16,538 nucleotides of DNA from an uncultured Oscillibacter sp. (GCF_900544955.1 NZ_UQXD01000048.1:1-16538), one strand, 5' to 3'. Positions 1 through 7,545 are shown, counted from the stretch's first letter. Notes: generated by a model not told the origin, from the letters alone. Numbers and translations are program-made.

Positions 1-173
1 TCCCCGGCGGATGCGCCGCAAAGCCGCAAAGGGGCGTTCCCCGGCGGATGCGCCGGGGAACGCCCCTCTCTGCCCGCAGGTGCCGGAGCCGCGGACTGCC
101 GCTCTCCCGGAACAGCGCCCGCGGTACTCTCCGGGAGCACTTGGCCGGGAGCGCCGATGCGCCTCCGGGCCCC
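1..173. other. Non-coding left edge with hairpins and short repeats
   Basis: I see no convincing gene here. The stretch holds the large hairpin at 31-66 (listed separately). An 18-base direct repeat, TCCCCGGCGGATGCGCCG, lies at 1-18 and again at 38-55, inside the hairpin. A tandem 8-mer GCCGCAAA occupies 15-22 and 23-30. A second inverted repeat pairs CTCCCGGA (104-111) with TCCGGGAG (130-137). Open frames crossing the region on the plus strand are rich in Pro, Arg and Ala and have no recognisable domain, as expected for the shadow of a GC-rich antisense gene. The region is the 3' side of the minus-strand gene at 174-611. Confidence 0.6.
31..66 (-). terminator. Perfect 16-bp hairpin, possible terminator
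   Basis: GGGGCGTTCCCCGGCG (31-46) pairs perfectly with CGCCGGGGAACGCCCC (51-66) around a 4-base GATG loop. On the minus strand the stem is followed by TTT and then GC-rich sequence, so the U-tract is weak. It lies about 108 bases beyond the stop of the minus-strand gene at 174-611 and could end that transcript. Part of it is repeated at 1-18, so it may instead belong to a dispersed palindromic repeat family. The orientation is inferred. Confidence 0.45.
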
Positions 174-611
174 TCACGCCATCCTCTCCAGCAGCCCCCG
201 GATGTCCCTCTCCAGCAGGGGGCGCATGGTGTCCCGATAGCGCAGCGGGTCGATTTCCAGCACCCGCCGCCGCACCAGCGGCCACAGCGCGGGCTTATAG
301 GGCACCAGGTCTCCCAGGGCCGCCAGGGCCTGCCGCACCGCCGTGGGCCGCTCCTCCTGCAAAATCGACAGCGCCCCGTCCAAAACCCGGTCCACGGCCC
401 CCTCATCGTCCCACCGGGCCTGCCTGCACAGCAGCCGGAAGCCCCGCACCCGCGCCCCGCCGCGCCCCCTCTCCGCCAGGGCGGCAAAGCGGTCCACCCA
501 GGGGTACAGCACGTCGCTCTCCTCCGAGAGGCGCTCCAGCTCCTGTAACAGCCCGTAGGTCTCCCGGGTGTCCTTCCCCTCCATCGCCGCCACCATCCAC
601 GCCAGCTCCAC
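174..611 (-). CDS. Small HEAT-like helical-repeat protein (SufBD-like family)
   Basis: This is a 145-residue, entirely helical-looking acidic/basic protein without membrane segments. Repeating amphipathic helices, roughly at residues 16-30, 35-50, 55-68, 73-90, 93-107 and 112-125, resemble the small HEAT-type proteins that Firmicutes annotation often labels 'SufBD protein'. No catalytic motif is visible, so a scaffold or protein-binding role is inferred. I place the start at GTG 611 because AAGGGAG sits 7 bases upstream of it. An ATG at 596 (residue 6) is the alternative, and the open frame extends further upstream to 749 without a ribosome binding site. It diverges from the MoxR/VWA pair across 155 bases, so the two may be functionally linked, but that is only context. 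The family call is from general resemblance. Confidence 0.72.
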   Translation of the reverse strand: MELAWMVAAMEGKDTRETYGLLQELERLSEESDVLYPWVDRFAALAERGRGGARVRGFRLLCRQARWDDEGAVDRVLDGALSILQEERPTAVRQALAALGDLVPYKPALWPLVRRRVLEIDPLRYRDTMRPLLERDIRGLLERMA

Positions 612-637
612 CAGACCACTCCCTTTCCGTTTTCCTG

Positions 638-667
638 ATCTTACCACACCGCCGCCCCGCCGGGCAA
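638..667 (-). promoter_or_regulatory. Probable sigma-A promoter of the helical-repeat gene
   Basis: Read on the minus strand: TTGCCC (662-667), 18-base spacer, TAAGAT (638-643). The -10 box is good and the -35 box weak. It lies 26 bases upstream of the GTG start at 611. Confidence 0.45.
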
Positions 668-709
668 GGAACCGAAACGGTTTTTTAGCGGGAAGGGTCC
701 GCCCGGCGC

Positions 710-737
710 TTGTTATTTTCCGGGAACCTGCTATGAT
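710..737 (+). promoter_or_regulatory. Probable sigma-A promoter of the MoxR/VWA operon
   Basis: TTGTTA (710-715), 16-base spacer, TATGAT (732-737), about 30 bases before the ATG at 767. It is oriented away from the promoter at 638-667, so the two transcripts diverge. Confidence 0.5.
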
Positions 738-766
738 AGAGGCAATCACAACAGGGAGGCACAGCT

Positions 767-1678
767 ATGCTGGACTTTTTGAAACAGGAGGGCGTCAGCC
801 CCCGGCTCCTGGCGGAGGTGGAGCGCTTCCGGGCCCAATACCCGGCGGAGGACGCCCTCCGCCGCCGCATCCCCGTCCCCCGGTACCTCTATTACGGCAA
901 GGATGTCTGGGAGGAGGCCGTCACCGCCCTGCTCTGCGGGGAGAACCTGCTGCTGGCGGGGCCCAAGGCCACCGGCAAAAACGTGCTGGCCGAAAATCTG
1001 GCCGCCGTCTTCGCCCGGCCCAGCTGGGACGTGTCCTTTTACATCAACACCGACGCCGCCACCCTCCTGGGGACGGACACCTTTGCAAACGGCGCCGTGT
1101 CCCTGCGCAAGGGGCCCATCTACCAGTGCGCCGAGCGGGGCGGCTTCGGCATTCTGGACGAGATCAACATGGCGAAAAACGAGTCCCTGGCGGTGCTCCA
1201 CGCCACGCTGGACTTCCGCCGCGCCATCGACATGCCCGGCTACGACCGCATCCCCCTCCACGGCGCCGCCCGCTTCATCGCCACCATGAACCACGGCTAC
1301 GCCGGCACCCGGGAGCTCAACGAGGCCCTGGCCTCCCGGTTTGTGGTCATCGACATGCCCGCCATCACCCCCCAAGGCCTGGTGAAGCTCCTGACCCGGG
1401 AATTTCCGGACCTGCGCCCGGCCTATGCCGACCAGTTCGCCGGCCTCTTCCAGGACATCCAGAGAAAGTGCGACGGCGGAGAGCTGTCCACCAAGCCCCT
1501 GGACCTGCGGGGCCTGCTGGCCGCCGTGCGGCTGATGCACGCGGGGCTGGAGGGCAACCGCGCCCTGGACCTGGGCCTTGTGAACAAGTCCTTTGACGGC
1601 TTCGAGCGCCAGCTGGTGTCCGACGTCATCCGCACCCGGCTGCCGGACACGCTCTCCTGCGAGGATGTGTTCGCCTGA
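767..1678 (+). CDS. MoxR-type AAA+ ATPase
   Basis: This 303-residue AAA+ ATPase of the MoxR/CbbQ/NorQ type probably forms a cytoplasmic ring that uses ATP to remodel or activate a client together with a VWA partner. Visible motifs are Walker A GPKATGKN (residues 65-72), Walker B GILDEIN (128-134), sensor 1 IATMN (171-175), and an arginine-finger-like ASRF (189-192). The C-terminal lid helices follow to the end. GGGAGG stands 7 bases before the ATG. The stop overlaps the next start by one base (TGATG), which indicates translational coupling to the VWA protein downstream. The length is normal for the family. The client is unknown. Nothing related to nitric oxide reductase, Rubisco or methanol dehydrogenase is in the window, so a name such as NorQ would over-specify it. 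Confidence 0.9.
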   Translation: MLDFLKQEGVSPRLLAEVERFRAQYPAEDALRRRIPVPRYLYYGKDVWEEAVTALLCGENLLLAGPKATGKNVLAENLAAVFARPSWDVSFYINTDAATLLGTDTFANGAVSLRKGPIYQCAERGGFGILDEINMAKNESLAVLHATLDFRRAIDMPGYDRIPLHGAARFIATMNHGYAGTRELNEALASRFVVIDMPAITPQGLVKLLTREFPDLRPAYADQFAGLFQDIQRKCDGGELSTKPLDLRGLLAAVRLMHAGLEGNRALDLGLVNKSFDGFERQLVSDVIRTRLPDTLSCEDVFA

Positions 1679-3390
1679 TGGAGATTCTGGACAGTGAGAA
1701 GCGCCGGGCCAGGAATCTGATCTGGAACGCCGCCGGGGAGTACGGCTTCGAGCCGGACTTCAAGGCCTACGACGAGGCGGGCCGGGCGGACCTGTACTGG
1801 AACAGCATCATCGGCGCCGTCCGCAGGGTCTGCGGCCCGCAGCCCCTGGCGGACTTGTTCGGGAGCTTTCGCGGCTGTCTGGACGAGCATCTCTACGAGC
1901 AGCTGGTGTGGCTGGGGCTGGAAAACGCCGTCTACCAGCGGGAGGCCCCCCGCCGCCCCGCCCTGCCCGCCCTGCGGCGCAGCTATGCCCGGCGGGTGCT
2001 GGCCCTCAGCGCCACCAATCCCACGGACCGGCTGCTGGACGTGCTGGAGACCGCCCATTTCCGCCGGGCCCTGGGAGAGGACCCGGCGCTGAAGCCCCGG
2101 GACCGGGAGATGCTGGACGCCCTGGAGTTTCCCGGCGAAGATGCCGGTCCCGCCCTGGCGGACCGGGCCCTGGCCTTTTTGAAGACCTATTTCGACTTCA
2201 CCCCCGGCCCGCAGGCGGAGGCGGCGGAGACCGCCGCCCGGCGCCGCCTCCCGGGCCTCCGCCGCAAGGTCAAGGCGGACCTCCCCGCCGTCCGGGGCTT
2301 TGGCTACGGCTTCGGGGAGCACACCGTCTCCCTCGGCGGCGGGTCCGACGCCGCCCCGCCCCGGCGCCGCCTCACGGACCTGACCGTGGCCCAGAGCGAG
2401 GCGGCCCTCCAAGCCTACATCCAGGCGTTTTTCGGCCCCCCGCTGTACGGCCCCCGGCAGTCCCGGGAGCGGGAGGAGGCCCTCTGCACCGGCGACCACA
2501 CCGGCTGCCGCCTCTACTACGCCCGGGGGGACGGGGTAATGGACCCCACGGTGCGGGGCTACGCCGGGGCCCAGCGCCGGGCGGCGCTGAAGCAGGCGGA
2601 GAAGAACCGGGCGGCCTACCGGGCGGACCTGCTCCGCCACCGGGCCACCATCGTCCGGCTCACCGCCCGCATCCGCAACGCCATGCTGGCCTATCTCCAG
2701 CCCACGGCGGTCCGCGCTACCTCCGGCGCCCTGGACGCCGGGCGGGTCTGGCGGGGGCTGTATCTGGAGGACGGCAGGGTGTTCACCAAGGTGTTGCAGA
2801 CGGACCCGGGGGACCTCTGCGTGGACCTGCTGCTGGACGCCTCCACCTCCCAGCTGGACCGGCAGGAGACGGTGGCCGCCCAGGGCTACATGATCGCCGA
2901 AAGCCTGAGCCGCTGCGGCATCCCGGTGCGGGTCACCTCCTTCTGCTCCCTCAGCGGCTACACCGTCCTCACCCGCTACCGGGACTACCGGGAGACGGCG
3001 GCCAACGAGCGCATCTTCCACTACTTCACCACCGGCTGCAACCGGGACGGCCTGGCCCTGCGGGCCATGGGGCGGGAGCTGGAGGACGCCCCCTGCGAGC
3101 ATCGCCTCCTCATCCTGCTCTCCGACGCCAAGCCCAACGACGTGGTGAAGCTGCGCCGGGGCGGCGCCTTCTCGGACTACGCGGACCAGGAGGGCATTCA
3201 GAACACCGCCCTGGAGGTCCGCGCCCTCCTGCGGCGGGAGGTGGCGGTGGTGTGCGTCTTCACCGGCGACGACGGCGACATCCCCGCCGCCCACACCATC
3301 TACGGCCGGAATTTCGCCCGCATCCGCTCCCTGGACCAGTTCGCGGACACGGTGGGAACCCTGATTCAAAACCAAATCCGCAGCCTGTGA
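1678..3390 (+). CDS. VWA-domain protein, NorD/CbbO-like partner of MoxR
   Basis: This 570-residue cytoplasmic protein has a C-terminal von Willebrand A domain (about residues 380-565). A complete metal-site (MIDAS) signature is visible: DASTS at 387-391, a Thr/Gly loop at TTGCNRDG (451-458), and the Asp of LLSDAKPND (D483). The long N-terminal part (1-370) is helical and rich in Arg, Ala and Glu, as in NorD/CbbO proteins, which serve as adaptors linking a MoxR ring to its substrate. Firmicute homologues are often named 'nitric oxide reductase activation protein', but no such reductase is present here, so the literal name should not be trusted. There is no membrane segment or signal peptide. 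It is coupled to the upstream ATPase by a one-base overlap, and a terminator hairpin follows 29 bases after its stop. Confidence 0.87.
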   Translation: MEILDSEKRRARNLIWNAAGEYGFEPDFKAYDEAGRADLYWNSIIGAVRRVCGPQPLADLFGSFRGCLDEHLYEQLVWLGLENAVYQREAPRRPALPALRRSYARRVLALSATNPTDRLLDVLETAHFRRALGEDPALKPRDREMLDALEFPGEDAGPALADRALAFLKTYFDFTPGPQAEAAETAARRRLPGLRRKVKADLPAVRGFGYGFGEHTVSLGGGSDAAPPRRRLTDLTVAQSEAALQAYIQAFFGPPLYGPRQSREREEALCTGDHTGCRLYYARGDGVMDPTVRGYAGAQRRAALKQAEKNRAAYRADLLRHRATIVRLTARIRNAMLAYLQPTAVRATSGALDAGRVWRGLYLEDGRVFTKVLQTDPGDLCVDLLLDASTSQLDRQETVAAQGYMIAESLSRCGIPVRVTSFCSLSGYTVLTRYRDYRETAANERIFHYFTTGCNRDGLALRAMGRELEDAPCEHRLLILLSDAKPNDVVKLRRGGAFSDYADQEGIQNTALEVRALLRREVAVVCVFTGDDGDIPAAHTIYGRNFARIRSLDQFADTVGTLIQNQIRSL

Positions 3391-3419
3391 GTGCGCCAAG
3401 CCCGCACAGCGGGAGAACA

Positions 3420-3460
3420 GACGGAGGAGGCCGCCCCACGGGGTGGCCTCCTCCGTCTTT
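3420..3460 (+). terminator. Rho-independent terminator of the MoxR/VWA operon
   Basis: GACGGAGGAGGCC (3420-3432) pairs perfectly with GGCCTCCTCCGTC (3445-3457). The stem is extended inward by a GCCCC/GGGGT pairing and followed by TTT and pyrimidines. The U-tract is short. The hairpin also sits just beyond the stop of the convergent dpaL gene and could serve both strands, although no T-run follows on the minus strand. Confidence 0.7.
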
Positions 3461-3502
3461 CCCATCCGGCTTCCCCGCCGGACAGAGTCAAACTTTACAT
3501 GA

Positions 3503-4717
3503 TTATACCGTGGGATACTCCCCGTCCCAGAGCACCTTGCGGAACTTCATGGGGTCCGTGTTGCCCTCCGTGGAGAACAGCAGCACCTGGCTGAACCGGT
3601 CCAGCCCCAGGGCCTCCCGCAGCTCCCGGTACCCGTCGCCCTCCATCAGCGCCGCCACAAGCCCCATGCCCACCGCCCCGGACTCGCCGGAGATCACCGT
3701 GGGGTCGCCCTTCACCGGCACGCCCAGCATCCGCATCCCCCGGGCGCTGACCCAGTCCGGACAGGAGACGAAGGCGGAGACGTGGTTGCGCAGAATATCC
3801 CAGGAGAGGATGTTGGGCTCGCCGCAGGCGAGGCCCGCCATGATGGTCTTCAGCTCTCCCGTCACCACCCGGGGCGCGCCGTCCCCCGCCAGGGCGCCCT
3901 GATACAGGCAGTCCGCCGCCCGGGCCTCCATCACCACGAACTTGGGCGGGTCCTCCCGGAAGAGGTTGGTGAAATACCCCACCACGGCCCCCGCCAGGCT
4001 GCCCACACCCGCCTGGATGAACACGTGGGTGGGCCGGTTGACCCCCAGTTGGCGCAGCTGCTCCGCCGCCTCGTTGGCCATGGTGCCGTAGCCCTGCATG
4101 ATCCAGGCGGGAATCTCCTCGTACCCCTCCCAGGCGGTGTCCTGCACCACCACGCCGTGGGTGGTCCCGGCGGCCTCGGCGGCGGCCATGCGGACGCAGG
4201 CGTCGTAGTTCACGTCCTCAATGGTGACCTTGGCGCCCTCCTTGGCGATGTTCTCATACCGGGCGGGGCTGCTGCCCTTGGGCATGTGGACCACCGCCCG
4301 CTGCCCCAGCTTGTGGGCCGCCCAGGCCACGCCGCGGCCGTGGTTGCCGTCGGTGGCGGTGAAGAAGGTGGCCTGGCCGAACTCCCGGCGGAACTCCCCG
4401 CTGGTCAGATAGTCGTAGGTCATCTCGCTGACGTCCCGGCCCATCTCCTCGGCGATGTACCGGGCCATGGCGAAGGAGCCCCCCAGCACCTTGAAGGCGT
4501 TCAGCCCGAAGCGGTAGGACTCGTCCTTCACGAACAGCCCCCCCAGACCCAGATAGGCGGCCATGCCGTCCAGCCGCGCAAGGGGCGTGATGGTATACTG
4601 GGGAAACCCGGTGTGGAAAAAGCGGGCCTTGGCCACGTTTCCAAGGCTCATGATGGACAGCTGCCCGTCCTCGCTGGGGGGCATGCGGTTCTCTGTCCAT
4701 TTGATCGGTTCCTTCAT
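3503..4717 (-). CDS. dpaL: Diaminopropionate ammonia-lyase
   Basis: This 404-residue PLP enzyme of fold type II should cleave 2,3-diaminopropionate to pyruvate and two ammonia in the cytoplasm. The Schiff-base lysine lies in GLNAFKVLGGS (K76 from the ATG), with the family-typical RFGLNAFK context. ATDGNHGRG (about 121-129) carries the catalytic Asp that distinguishes DpaL from ordinary serine/threonine dehydratases. A glycine-rich phosphate loop (AGVGSLAGAVVG) follows near 240. The length matches the roughly 400-residue family. I prefer ATG 4717 over the in-frame GTG 4723 because GGTGGTGAG is well spaced only from the ATG. The gene stands alone with its own promoter. It is not next to the purine-catabolism genes that accompany ygeX in enterobacteria, so its physiological substrate source is unclear. 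Confidence 0.92.
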   Translation of the reverse strand: MKEPIKWTENRMPPSEDGQLSIMSLGNVAKARFFHTGFPQYTITPLARLDGMAAYLGLGGLFVKDESYRFGLNAFKVLGGSFAMARYIAEEMGRDVSEMTYDYLTSGEFRREFGQATFFTATDGNHGRGVAWAAHKLGQRAVVHMPKGSSPARYENIAKEGAKVTIEDVNYDACVRMAAAEAAGTTHGVVVQDTAWEGYEEIPAWIMQGYGTMANEAAEQLRQLGVNRPTHVFIQAGVGSLAGAVVGYFTNLFREDPPKFVVMEARAADCLYQGALAGDGAPRVVTGELKTIMAGLACGEPNILSWDILRNHVSAFVSCPDWVSARGMRMLGVPVKGDPTVISGESGAVGMGLVAALMEGDGYRELREALGLDRFSQVLLFSTEGNTDPMKFRKVLWDGEYPTV

Positions 4718-4774
4718 CGTCACTCACCACCAAAATTTTTTAGGATTGCAGATTTTTTGTTAGCTTCTGATGTC

Positions 4775-4802
4775 ATGATACCATAGTCCCGGGGGAAGTC
4801 AA
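4775..4802 (-). promoter_or_regulatory. Probable sigma-A promoter of dpaL
   Basis: Read on the minus strand: TTGACT (4797-4802), 16-base spacer, TATCAT (4775-4780). Each hexamer matches consensus at 5 of 6 positions. The expected 5' leader is about 50 bases. It is back-to-back with the copper promoter, about 50 bases away. Confidence 0.6.
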
Positions 4803-4852
4803 GGGCTTTCGGGAAATTTTCGCCCACCCGGGGCATACTGGTGAAAAAGGAC

Positions 4853-4881
4853 TTGACAAATACCCCCCAGGGGTATATATT
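4853..4881 (+). promoter_or_regulatory. Consensus sigma-A promoter of the copper operon
   Basis: TTGACA (4853-4858), exact 17-base spacer, TATATT (4876-4881). The spacer is almost entirely filled by a 17-bp palindromic CsoR-type operator, so repressor binding would directly block RNA polymerase. Such a near-ideal promoter needs tight repression, which fits a repressor gene in the same operon. Confidence 0.85.
4860..4876. promoter_or_regulatory. CsoR-type operator 1
   Basis: ATACCCCCCAGGGGTAT is an inverted repeat, ATACCCC/GGGGTAT around a CCA centre. It matches the known CsoR style of a C-tract and G-tract flanked by TA. It lies between the -35 and -10 boxes of the copA promoter and overlaps the first base of the -10 box. 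Assignment to CsoR rests on the csoR gene two genes downstream. Confidence 0.8.
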
Positions 4882-4896
4882 GGGTTCAGAAAATAA

Positions 4897-4913
4897 ATAC
4901 CCCCCAGGGGTAT
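4897..4913. promoter_or_regulatory. CsoR-type operator 2
   Basis: This is an exact second copy of the 17-mer ATACCCCCCAGGGGTAT, centred 37 bp after operator 1. It lies in the expected 5' leader, downstream of the likely transcription start near 4888 and 22 bases before the copA ATG. It could bind a second CsoR tetramer or act as a roadblock. Confidence 0.78.
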
Positions 4914-4935
4914 CCCTGGGAGAACAGGAGGTCCC

Positions 4936-7185
4936 ATGCGGGAAGAGAAATATGACATCACCGGCATGCACTGCGCGGCGTGCAGCGCGTCGGTGGAGCG
5001 CGTGACCCGGAAGCTGCCGGGGGTGGAGCGCAGCGACGTGAACCTGACCACCGGCATCATGACCATCGCCTACGACGAGCAGCAGACGGCGCCGGAGCAG
5101 ATCGTGGCCAAGGTGGAAAAGGCGGGCTTCGGCGCCGCCCTCCACGCGGAGCGGACGGAGGCCCCCCCGCCGGACGCCGGCAGCGCCGAGGAGGCAGAGC
5201 TGCGGCAAAAGAAGCGGGAGCTGATTGCGGCGGGCCTCTTCTCCCTGGTGCTGCTGTACGTCTCCATGGGGCAGATGCTGCCCTTCGGCCTGCCCGGGCT
5301 GCCCCTGCCGGACCTCTTCTCCATGCACACCCACCCGGTGAACTTCGCCGTGCTGCAACTGCTGCTGACCGTTCCCGTGCTGTACTGCGGGCGCCACTTC
5401 TTCACCGGCGGCTTCAAGGCGCTGTTCCACGGCAATCCCAACATGGACTCCCTGGTGGCCATCGGCTCCGGCTGCTCCTTCGCCTACAGCGTGGTGATGA
5501 CCTTCCTCATCTCCGACAATCCCCACGCCTACGTCCACAACCTCTATTATGAGTCCGCCGCCGTGGTGCTGACCCTGGTCTCCCTGGGCAAGTTCCTGGA
5601 GAGCCGGAACATGCAGAAGACCAAGGGCGCCATCACCGCCCTGATGCAGCTCTCCCCGGACACCGCCATTTTGGCGGACTCCGGGCGGGAGGTGCCCACC
5701 AAGAGCCTGAAAACCGGGGACGCCGTGCTGGTAAAGCCCGGCGCCCGGGTGCCCGCCGACGGCGTGGTGACCAGCGGGGAGAGCAGCGTCAACGAGGCCA
5801 TGCTCACCGGCGAGAGCCTGCCGGTGGAGAAGACCCCCGGCAGCGAGGTCATCGGCGGCAGCGTCAACCAAAACGGCGTGCTGTACGTCCAGGTGACCCG
5901 CACCGGCGAGGACACCACCCTCTCCCGGATCATCCGCTTTGTGGAGGACGCCCAGGGCAAAAAGGCCCCCATCTCCAAAACCGCCGACAAGGTGGCCGGG
6001 GTGTTCGTGCCCACGGTCATCCTCATCGCCCTGGTGGCGGCGGTGGCCTGGGCGGTGGCGGGGCAGCCCTTCTCCTTCGTGCTGCGGGTGTTCACCTCGG
6101 TTCTGGTCATCGCCTGCCCCTGCGCCCTGGGCCTGGCCACCCCCACCGCCATCATGGTGGGCACGGGACTGGGCGCCAGGCACGGCATCCTCATCCGCTC
6201 CGGCGAGATTCTGGAGACCACCCACAGCGTGGACACCGTGGTACTGGACAAGACCGGCACCGTCACCCAGGGCACCCCCGCCGTCACGGCGGTGACTCCC
6301 TTCCAGTGCGGCGAAACGGAGCTTCTGTCCACGGCGGCGGCGGTGGAGGCCGTCTCCGCCCACCCCCTGGCCCAGGCCATCAGCGGCTACGCCGAGGCCC
6401 AGGGGCTGGGAGACCTGCCCCGGCCCGACGGCTTTGAGAACCTCTCCGGCCGGGGGCTCCGGGCCCAGCTGGCCGGGGAGACGGTGCTGGCCGGAAACCG
6501 GCGGCTGCTGGAGGAGGCGGGCATCGACCTCGCTCCCCTGGCGGCGGAGGCGGAACGCCTGGCCGCCCAGGGCCAGACCCCCATGTTCTTCGCCAAAAGC
6601 GGCCATCTCCTGGGGCTGATCTCCGTGGCGGACCCGGTGAAGGACACCAGCGCCGCCGCCATCCGCAAGCTGCGGGACGCGGGCATCCGCACCGTGCTCC
6701 TCACCGGCGACAACCGGGCGGCGGCGGACCACATCGGCCAATTGGTGGGCGTGGACGAGGTCATCGCGGAGGTCCTGCCGGAGGAGAAGGCCGGAGTGAT
6801 CCAGACCCTCCAGCGCCAGGGCCGGAAGGTGATGATGGTGGGCGACGGCATCAACGACGCCCCCGCCCTCACCCAGGCGGAGGTGGGCTGCGCCATCGGC
6901 AGCGGTAGCGACATCGCCATCGAGTCCGCCGACATCGTGCTGATGCGGGACGACCTCCAGGACGTGCCCCGGGCCCTGCGGCTCTCCGCCCTGACCCTGC
7001 GGGACATCAAGCAGAACCTGTTCTGGGCCTTCTGCTACAACACCGTGGGCATTCCCATCGCGGCGGGGCTGCTGTATCTCTTCGGCGGCCCCCTGCTCTC
7101 CCCTATGTTCGCAGGCGCCGCCATGTCCCTGAGCTCCGTGTGCGTGGTGGGCAACGCCCTGCGGCTGGGCCGGGCCAAACTCTAA
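4936..7185 (+). CDS. copA: Cu(I)-exporting P1B-1 ATPase CopA
   Basis: This 749-residue membrane pump exports Cu(I) using ATP. One N-terminal metal-binding HMA domain is present (about 5-70) with GMHCAAC (C13, C16). The P-type ATPase motifs are all visible: TGES actuator loop (291-294), CPC copper site in M6 (394-396), DKTGT phosphorylation site (D438), SAHPLA (H476-P477), and GDGINDAP hinge (636-643). The class-defining copper residues are also present: N694, Y701-N702 and P707 in M7 (N-x6-YN-x4-P), and M730 with S733-S734 in M8. AGGAGG stands 4 bases before the ATG. It is first in a three-gene operon with csoR and a small HMA protein, under two CsoR boxes. The family is clear and the specificity for Cu(I) follows from the M6-M8 signature. 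Confidence 0.97.
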   Translation: MREEKYDITGMHCAACSASVERVTRKLPGVERSDVNLTTGIMTIAYDEQQTAPEQIVAKVEKAGFGAALHAERTEAPPPDAGSAEEAELRQKKRELIAAGLFSLVLLYVSMGQMLPFGLPGLPLPDLFSMHTHPVNFAVLQLLLTVPVLYCGRHFFTGGFKALFHGNPNMDSLVAIGSGCSFAYSVVMTFLISDNPHAYVHNLYYESAAVVLTLVSLGKFLESRNMQKTKGAITALMQLSPDTAILADSGREVPTKSLKTGDAVLVKPGARVPADGVVTSGESSVNEAMLTGESLPVEKTPGSEVIGGSVNQNGVLYVQVTRTGEDTTLSRIIRFVEDAQGKKAPISKTADKVAGVFVPTVILIALVAAVAWAVAGQPFSFVLRVFTSVLVIACPCALGLATPTAIMVGTGLGARHGILIRSGEILETTHSVDTVVLDKTGTVTQGTPAVTAVTPFQCGETELLSTAAAVEAVSAHPLAQAISGYAEAQGLGDLPRPDGFENLSGRGLRAQLAGETVLAGNRRLLEEAGIDLAPLAAEAERLAAQGQTPMFFAKSGHLLGLISVADPVKDTSAAAIRKLRDAGIRTVLLTGDNRAAADHIGQLVGVDEVIAEVLPEEKAGVIQTLQRQGRKVMMVGDGINDAPALTQAEVGCAIGSGSDIAIESADIVLMRDDLQDVPRALRLSALTLRDIKQNLFWAFCYNTVGIPIAAGLLYLFGGPLLSPMFAGAAMSLSSVCVVGNALRLGRAKL

Positions 7186-7206
7186 AACAGAACAGGAGGA
7201 CCCATC

Positions 7207-7527
7207 ATGGCCGAATCTCAAACGCCGGAGACCCTCTCTCCGAACTGCTGCCGCCACAAGCACCGGGAGGCGCCGGAGTACCAGGCCCTTTTGAAGCGGC
7301 TCAGCCGCATCGAGGGCCAGGTCCGGGGCGTCCGGGGCATGGTGGAAAAGGAGGCCTACTGCACCGACATCCTCACCCAGGTCTCCGCCATCCAGTCGGC
7401 TCTGAACGCCTTTTCCCGGGAGCTGCTGGCCAACCACATCCACACCTGCGTGGTGGAGGACATCCAATCCGGACATCTGGAGGTCGTGGACGATCTCCTG
7501 GTCACCATACAAAAACTGATGAAGTGA
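7207..7527 (+). CDS. csoR: Copper-sensing transcriptional repressor CsoR
   Basis: This 106-residue all-helical repressor belongs to the CsoR/RcnR family (DUF156). The Cu(I) ligand triad is present as C52, H77 and C81, with the exact 25- and 4-residue spacing of CsoR proteins (Cys36-His61-Cys65 in the mycobacterial protein). RLSRIEGQVRGV (31-42) is the family's basic first helix that contacts DNA. A roughly 20-residue N-terminal tail contains CCRHKH (14-19), a possible additional metal-binding patch. The ribosome binding site is AGGAGG and the gap from copA is 21 bases. By family, apo-protein binds the operators at 4860-4876 and 4897-4913, and Cu(I) releases it. It therefore autoregulates the operon. 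Confidence 0.95.
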   Translation: MAESQTPETLSPNCCRHKHREAPEYQALLKRLSRIEGQVRGVRGMVEKEAYCTDILTQVSAIQSALNAFSRELLANHIHTCVVEDIQSGHLEVVDDLLVTIQKLMK

Positions 7528-7545
7528 GAAAGGAAGGCAGAAACC

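Noticed and set aside
1..173. CRISPR-like repeats at the left edge
   Set aside because: The direct repeats are only two, overlap a hairpin and lack spacers of regular length.
767..3390. Nitric oxide reductase activation (norQ/norD) as the literal function
   Set aside because: Similarity to NorQ/NorD is at family level only and no NorB/NorC or other nitric oxide genes are present, so no specific gene symbols were given.
1423..3465. 680-codon minus-strand open frame across the MoxR/VWA genes
   Set aside because: It overlaps two genes with intact motifs, has low-complexity composition and no ribosome binding site that fits a start.
1908..3902. 664-codon plus-strand open frame running through the VWA gene into dpaL
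   Set aside because: It is out of frame with the VWA gene, composed mainly of Pro, Gly, Arg and Ala, and crosses a terminator and a convergent gene.
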